From an uncultured Xanthobacteraceae bacterium (lineage in GTDB: Bacteria > Pseudomonadota > Alphaproteobacteria > Rhizobiales > Xanthobacteraceae), in the NCBI GenBank assembly GCA_955652925.1, contig CATPCO010000497.1, positions 1 to 6,085 on the forward strand: DNA of 6,085 nt, given 5' to 3'. Each line of letters starts with the position of its first letter. Position 1 is the stretch's first letter. A program made the translations under genes and the position numbers. Shown one piece after another: positions 5,418-6,085 of this stretch. The notes beneath the pieces are model-generated. The model was not told the DNA's origin and searched no databases. It saw only the letters and a list, made by a program, of their open reading frames with translations.

Positions 5418-5894
5418 TTACTTGTTGGTCAGGCGAATGCCGGAGCGGCGGCCCAGTCCCGCACAGTCCTCGTCGGTCTTGCGGCCAATCGCGCGGATGC
5501 CATGGGCGGCAAGCTCCTCATCGCGCTCCTCGGTATCGCCGGTCACACCGACGGCGCCGATCACCTCGCCTGCCTCATCGCGTATCTGCATTCCCCCACC
5601 CTCGGGAAAGATCTGATCGCTGCTCGCGCTGATGAGATAGCGCATGAAGATCGGCTTTTCCTCCGCTCGCACCTTCACGAGCTTCGACGAGCGGCCCATG
5701 GCGAGCGCGGCATAGGCTTTGCCATACGCCATTTCGAATCGGATCATGGAGCTGCCGTCCTCTTTCTTGAACGCCTTCACCTTGCAGCCGGGCTCGACCA
5801 CAATGACCGCCAGCGGGCGACAGTCGAGCGCCGCGCCACGCGCGAGGATGGCATCAATGAGTCGGTCGGCCTGGTCGAGCGTAATAGCGGTCAT
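5418..5894 (-). CDS. GlcG/HbpS-type (DUF336) protein
   Basis: The product has 158 residues from the ATG at 5894, preceded by GGAG (5905-5902) 7 nt away. A frame extension to 5933 lacks such a site. Family features are present: N-terminal ITLDQADRLIDAIL, FEMAYGKAYAALAMGRSS (53-70), the glycine-rich EGGGMQIRDEAGEVIGAVGV (98-117) and TGDTEERDEELAAHGI (118-133). Members of this family (PF03928) include GlcG of glycolate operons and the haem-binding HbpS, but most have no proven role. There is no signal peptide, so it is probably cytoplasmic. No glycolate oxidase or two-component genes lie nearby to settle the function. Its stop lies 4 bp from the stop of the converging helicase gene. G+C is about 70% in sampled lines, higher than in the helicase. 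Confidence 0.88.
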   Translation of the reverse strand: MTAITLDQADRLIDAILARGAALDCRPLAVIVVEPGCKVKAFKKEDGSSMIRFEMAYGKAYAALAMGRSSKLVKVRAEEKPIFMRYLISASSDQIFPEGGGMQIRDEAGEVIGAVGVTGDTEERDEELAAHGIRAIGRKTDEDCAGLGRRSGIRLTNK

Positions 5895-6002
5895 CGGGCA
5901 TCTCCGTTTCTGCGGGCGTTTGCTCTTTACCATTGGTTGGCGCTAAGCACCGAACCTGCTGCGGGTAAAGCGGGTCGCGATGAAATGGCATCAGCTCGTA
6001 GG

Positions 6003-6073
6003 GTGGGCAAAGGCGCGCGCGCAAGATGATTTTGCATTGTGGATAGAAGCTCGACCGCGCGCGCCGTGCCCAC
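6003..6073. repeat. Large imperfect inverted repeat, REP-like
   Basis: The left arm GTGGGCAAAGGCGCGCGCGC (6003-6022) is matched by the reverse complement of the right arm (6056-6073, ending CCGTGCCCAC) with about one mismatch and one gap, around a 33-bp spacer. The lead-in CTCGTAGGGTGGGCAAAG is a repeat I recall from Bradyrhizobium and relatives, where it usually ends GTGCCCACC. It lies over 100 bp upstream of the DUF336 gene and near the window edge. It could fold into a hairpin on either strand. Confidence 0.65.
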
Positions 6074-6085
6074 GCGGCCGTCCGG

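Noticed and set aside
5265..6029. Plus-strand 254-codon open frame
   Set aside because: It is antisense to the DUF336 gene, overlaps the helicase end and shows no protein family features. High G+C explains its length.

Overview
The window looks like chromosome from a high-GC alphaproteobacterium, most likely the Bradyrhizobium/Rhodopseudomonas group (Nitrobacteraceae). This rests on base composition, on protein families recalled from that group, and on several interspersed repeats typical of it. It is inference, not a database match. No tRNA, rRNA, CRISPR array, transposase or phage gene is visible.

Layout from left to right. (1) Positions 1-178, minus strand: the N-terminal 59 codons of a small membrane protein, cut by the window edge, behind a clear sigma70-type promoter with a palindromic operator over the -10 box. 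(2) Positions 391-1368, minus strand: a basic protein of unknown function. Its C-terminal half is built from a short DNA repeat (core GACGAAACGAACC on the coding strand) that is read in all three frames. The gene has a near-consensus promoter at 1482-1510 and an intrinsic-terminator hairpin inside its leader, before the ribosome binding site. (3) Positions 1735-2391, plus strand: a six-helix membrane protein made of three related units of about 70 residues. A possible 28-residue membrane peptide overlaps its start by ATGA. (4) Positions 2712-2885, plus strand: a 57-residue soluble protein of unknown function. (5) Positions 2886-3352: a non-coding stretch with two inverted copies of a palindromic REP-like element. 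(6) Positions 3353-5413, plus strand: a complete superfamily 1A UvrD/Rep/PcrA-like helicase with all motifs. (7) Positions 5418-5894, minus strand: a GlcG/HbpS-type (DUF336) protein that converges on the helicase with only 4 bp between the stop codons. (8) Positions 5934-6085: the DUF336 upstream region, ending in a large imperfect inverted repeat of a second REP-like type.

The genes do not form one pathway or operon. Most are separated by repeats or intergenic DNA and look like independent transcription units. The helicase is a DNA-unwinding enzyme probably used in repair or replication restart. The DUF336 protein is probably a small cofactor-binding or haem-related protein. The most unusual region is 391-1551, where a nucleotide-level repeat has been absorbed into a coding tail and also sits upstream of the same gene's promoter. 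No known defence system or biosynthetic cluster can be supported.
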